From contig CAJQGO010000204.1 in NCBI GenBank assembly GCA_905477565.1, positions 1 to 7,828 of the forward strand: a DNA stretch of 7,828 nt, given 5' to 3'. Under the pieces are notes generated by a model, which was given only the letters and a program-made list of their open reading frames with translations, was not told where the DNA came from and did no database searches. The translations under genes were made by a program, and so were the position numbers. This DNA is from an uncultured Planctomycetota bacterium. Its GTDB lineage: Bacteria; Planctomycetota; Planctomycetia; Pirellulales; UBA1268. Of this stretch, positions 6,301 through 7,828 are shown piece after piece. The first letter of the stretch is position 1. The number at the start of each line of letters is the position of its first letter.

Positions 6301-7828
6301 TTATTGGGGCACAGGAACCGTCGGTCCTGGTGCGGCATCACTTACAGGTTCAGCCTTCGACGTAATCACCGCGTCACGATTAAGATGAATTTTCTTAAAC
6401 TCTTCATCAGAAACAATGTAATACCAATCAGCGAAACGACCGTTGAGTTCTGCTACACGCTTCTTACCACTGACTACTTTTTCATCATAAGTTTCCTGCT
6501 TACGACGGTTTTCTCGCTCCACTTGACGCCGAACTTCGATCGCCTTCTGCATCGCCGCTTCAGCCTCGTCTGCTTGCTTCAGAAGGTCTGCTGCTGTTGC
6601 ACCAGAATCAGCTGATTCTTTCTCATCACTGCCTGCTTCCTTCTCGGCCTTCTCATCCTCACTTTTGTCTTCTTTCGACTGTTCTCCGCTATCAGTATTT
6701 TTACCATCTTCCTCAGGAAGCGAAGGCAGTTTTGTAAGCTCAGGCTGTTCCAACAAATTCTCATTAAACTGAGCCATAACAAGAAGGTATCGTGCAGCCG
6801 TCTCGGCTGACTCTTCAGGAGCATCGCCATCCTCTTCAGACCCTGCTTTGCCTGGCTCCGTAACAGTTGTACCGGCACCAAACCGCAAGACATATTCAAC
6901 GCCATCCTTCATTCCAATAACTGTCTGCCCCTCTGTTGAAAGAATGACTCCGGACGGCAGTGGAAGAAAACCCCTTTGCTGCAATGAAGACACCGCCTCA
7001 ACATCATTCACAAAACTATCGGCAGCTTTCAAATCTGCACTGAGACCAGCCGGCTTTCGTGCAACATCAATGATCTGCAAATCACCTAGGGCATTGCGAA
7101 GGTCATTGAGCTTTGTTGAATTTACTTCTTCATCATCTTTTAACTTTTCAGAAACTGGTTCTGCTGAGTCTTTACCCGGGAAAGACTCGAGTGACACCAA
7201 CTGCCAAGATGACTCTTTGTCGTTATAGACTAACTGCATATTTTCGTTGCGTTGCTGACGAACTTCAAGCCGTCCATCAGACTCAACTGCAGCGAGGGTA
7301 TAATTATCAAGTTCGACCGACCGAACATCCCATGGAGTCAGCTTAAGCAAATCTTTCTCAATCCAATCTCCAAACTGTGTTGTGAACTTTGACGTATCGA
7401 GTTCAACACGATAGACAGGATCTTGCCCTGCCTTCCGAACAAAACGAAGTCGTCTGCTACCACTTCCTACCCCTGCCTGCTTATCTTCTTTCCCAATAAC
7501 GAGTCGGGCACTCTTGCTTCCGGAAAGATCACGTATCTCGATTAATTGTCCAACACCAGTCATTCCAGGCTTTATTTTCTCCTGATCGGGCTCGATGACT
7601 CCGTAGACTTCGTGGTCAGCTGCTCGCTCAGTCACAACATCCAGCGCCTTCAGATCAACGAGTTCTGTCGCGGCGGCTGCGAGCTGATCTTTGGCATCAG
7701 CCGGATAGTTCTGGTGAGAAGGCAGCACCCACACACCGCCAGACTTAATCACTTTGAATGGGTAGAGGGTTGCCAACTCATCGTCGTAACGAATGATCTC
7801 AAGACTCGCTGCCTTCTCAGCATCTGTT
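6301..7828 (-). CDS. DUF4340 domain-containing protein, N-terminus cut by window edge
   Basis: The frame is open through the right edge: the residues before the TTG at 7776 read TDAEKAASLEIIRYDE and run on into the same domain, so that TTG is an internal codon and 508 codons are visible. The domain opens with YPFKVIKSGGVWVLPSH and NYPADAKDQLAAAA, a pattern I recall from DUF4340 proteins of Planctomycetota. Homologues usually begin with one membrane helix, which would lie outside the window; the visible part has none and is probably extracytoplasmic. The C-terminal third holds an acidic Lys/Glu/Ser-rich low-complexity stretch (nt 6604-6717), a predicted coiled coil rich in Ala, Glu and Arg (about nt 6442-6600), a conserved-looking block RFADWYYIVSDEEFKKIHL (about nt 6382-6438) and a Pro-rich tail ending VPVPQ. 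DUF4340 has no established biochemical role; homologues often lie beside GldG-like/ABC-2 transport genes. fabH follows after 71 bases. Confidence 0.8.
   Translation of the reverse strand, partial: TDAEKAASLEIIRYDDELATLYPFKVIKSGGVWVLPSHQNYPADAKDQLAAAATELVDLKALDVVTERAADHEVYGVIEPDQEKIKPGMTGVGQLIEIRDLSGSKSARLVIGKEDKQAGVGSGSRRLRFVRKAGQDPVYRVELDTSKFTTQFGDWIEKDLLKLTPWDVRSVELDNYTLAAVESDGRLEVRQQRNENMQLVYNDKESSWQLVSLESFPGKDSAEPVSEKLKDDEEVNSTKLNDLRNALGDLQIIDVARKPAGLSADLKAADSFVNDVEAVSSLQQRGFLPLPSGVILSTEGQTVIGMKDGVEYVLRFGAGTTVTEPGKAGSEEDGDAPEESAETAARYLLVMAQFNENLLEQPELTKLPSLPEEDGKNTDSGEQSKEDKSEDEKAEKEAGSDEKESADSGATAADLLKQADEAEAAMQKAIEVRRQVERENRRKQETYDEKVVSGKKRVAELNGRFADWYYIVSDEEFKKIHLNRDAVITSKAEPVSDAAPGPTVPVPQ

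Noticed and set aside
6848..7228. 126-codon open frame on the plus strand opposite the DUF4340 gene
   Set aside because: The translation is Ser/Thr/Pro-rich with no recognisable domain, as expected of a complementary-strand shadow; the minus-strand frame has coherent protein features.
6301..7776. Taking the TTG at 7776 as the real start of the DUF4340 gene
   Set aside because: Upstream codons continue in frame to the edge with sequence that fits the same domain (SLEIIRYDE), and the expected membrane anchor is missing.

Overview
The window looks like a piece of ordinary chromosomal, mostly housekeeping DNA from a Gram-negative-type bacterium, and my best guess for the phylum is Planctomycetota. 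That guess rests on remembered protein character: the partial DUF4340 protein, with its PSHxNYPADA block and its DWYY...KKI C-terminal block, resembles planctomycete homologues, and large MMPL/RND exporters of this style are common there. No rRNA or other definitive marker is present. Base composition looks moderate and even, and I saw no tRNA, rRNA, CRISPR array, insertion sequence, integrase or phage gene.

Layout. On the plus strand, the left edge cuts into an RND/MMPL-type exporter (1-1686; TM1 and the first extracytoplasmic loop lie outside the window). After a 76-bp gap comes a complete M17 leucyl aminopeptidase, pepA (1763-3283), ending in tandem stops. The 87-bp convergent gap that follows holds a likely intrinsic terminator. 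On the minus strand, in transcription order from the right edge, lie a DUF4340 protein (7828-6301, N-terminus cut off), a beta-ketoacyl-ACP synthase III, fabH (6229-5198), and an M3-family oligoendopeptidase F, pepF (5167-3371). The 71-bp and 30-bp gaps and the absence of a visible terminator between these three genes make a single operon plausible.

How the genes fit together. pepA and pepF are cytosolic metallopeptidases that act on peptides at the end of protein turnover. They converge on a shared terminator region rather than forming an operon. FabH starts fatty acid synthesis, and the RND exporter belongs to a superfamily that includes lipid and hydrophobic-compound exporters. A functional link between these two is possible but not shown. 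The DUF4340 protein is often found beside ABC-2-type/GldG-like transport genes, which would lie beyond the right edge if this locus follows that pattern.

Nothing here convincingly forms a new defence, mobile or biosynthetic system. The points worth a second look are at residue and architecture level: an exporter with the conserved Asp in only one half, a FabH with a Leu at the primer-pocket gate and an N-terminal extension, a strongly charged insert in the DUF4340 protein, and a translation start for pepF that is probably 24 bases inside the longest reading frame.
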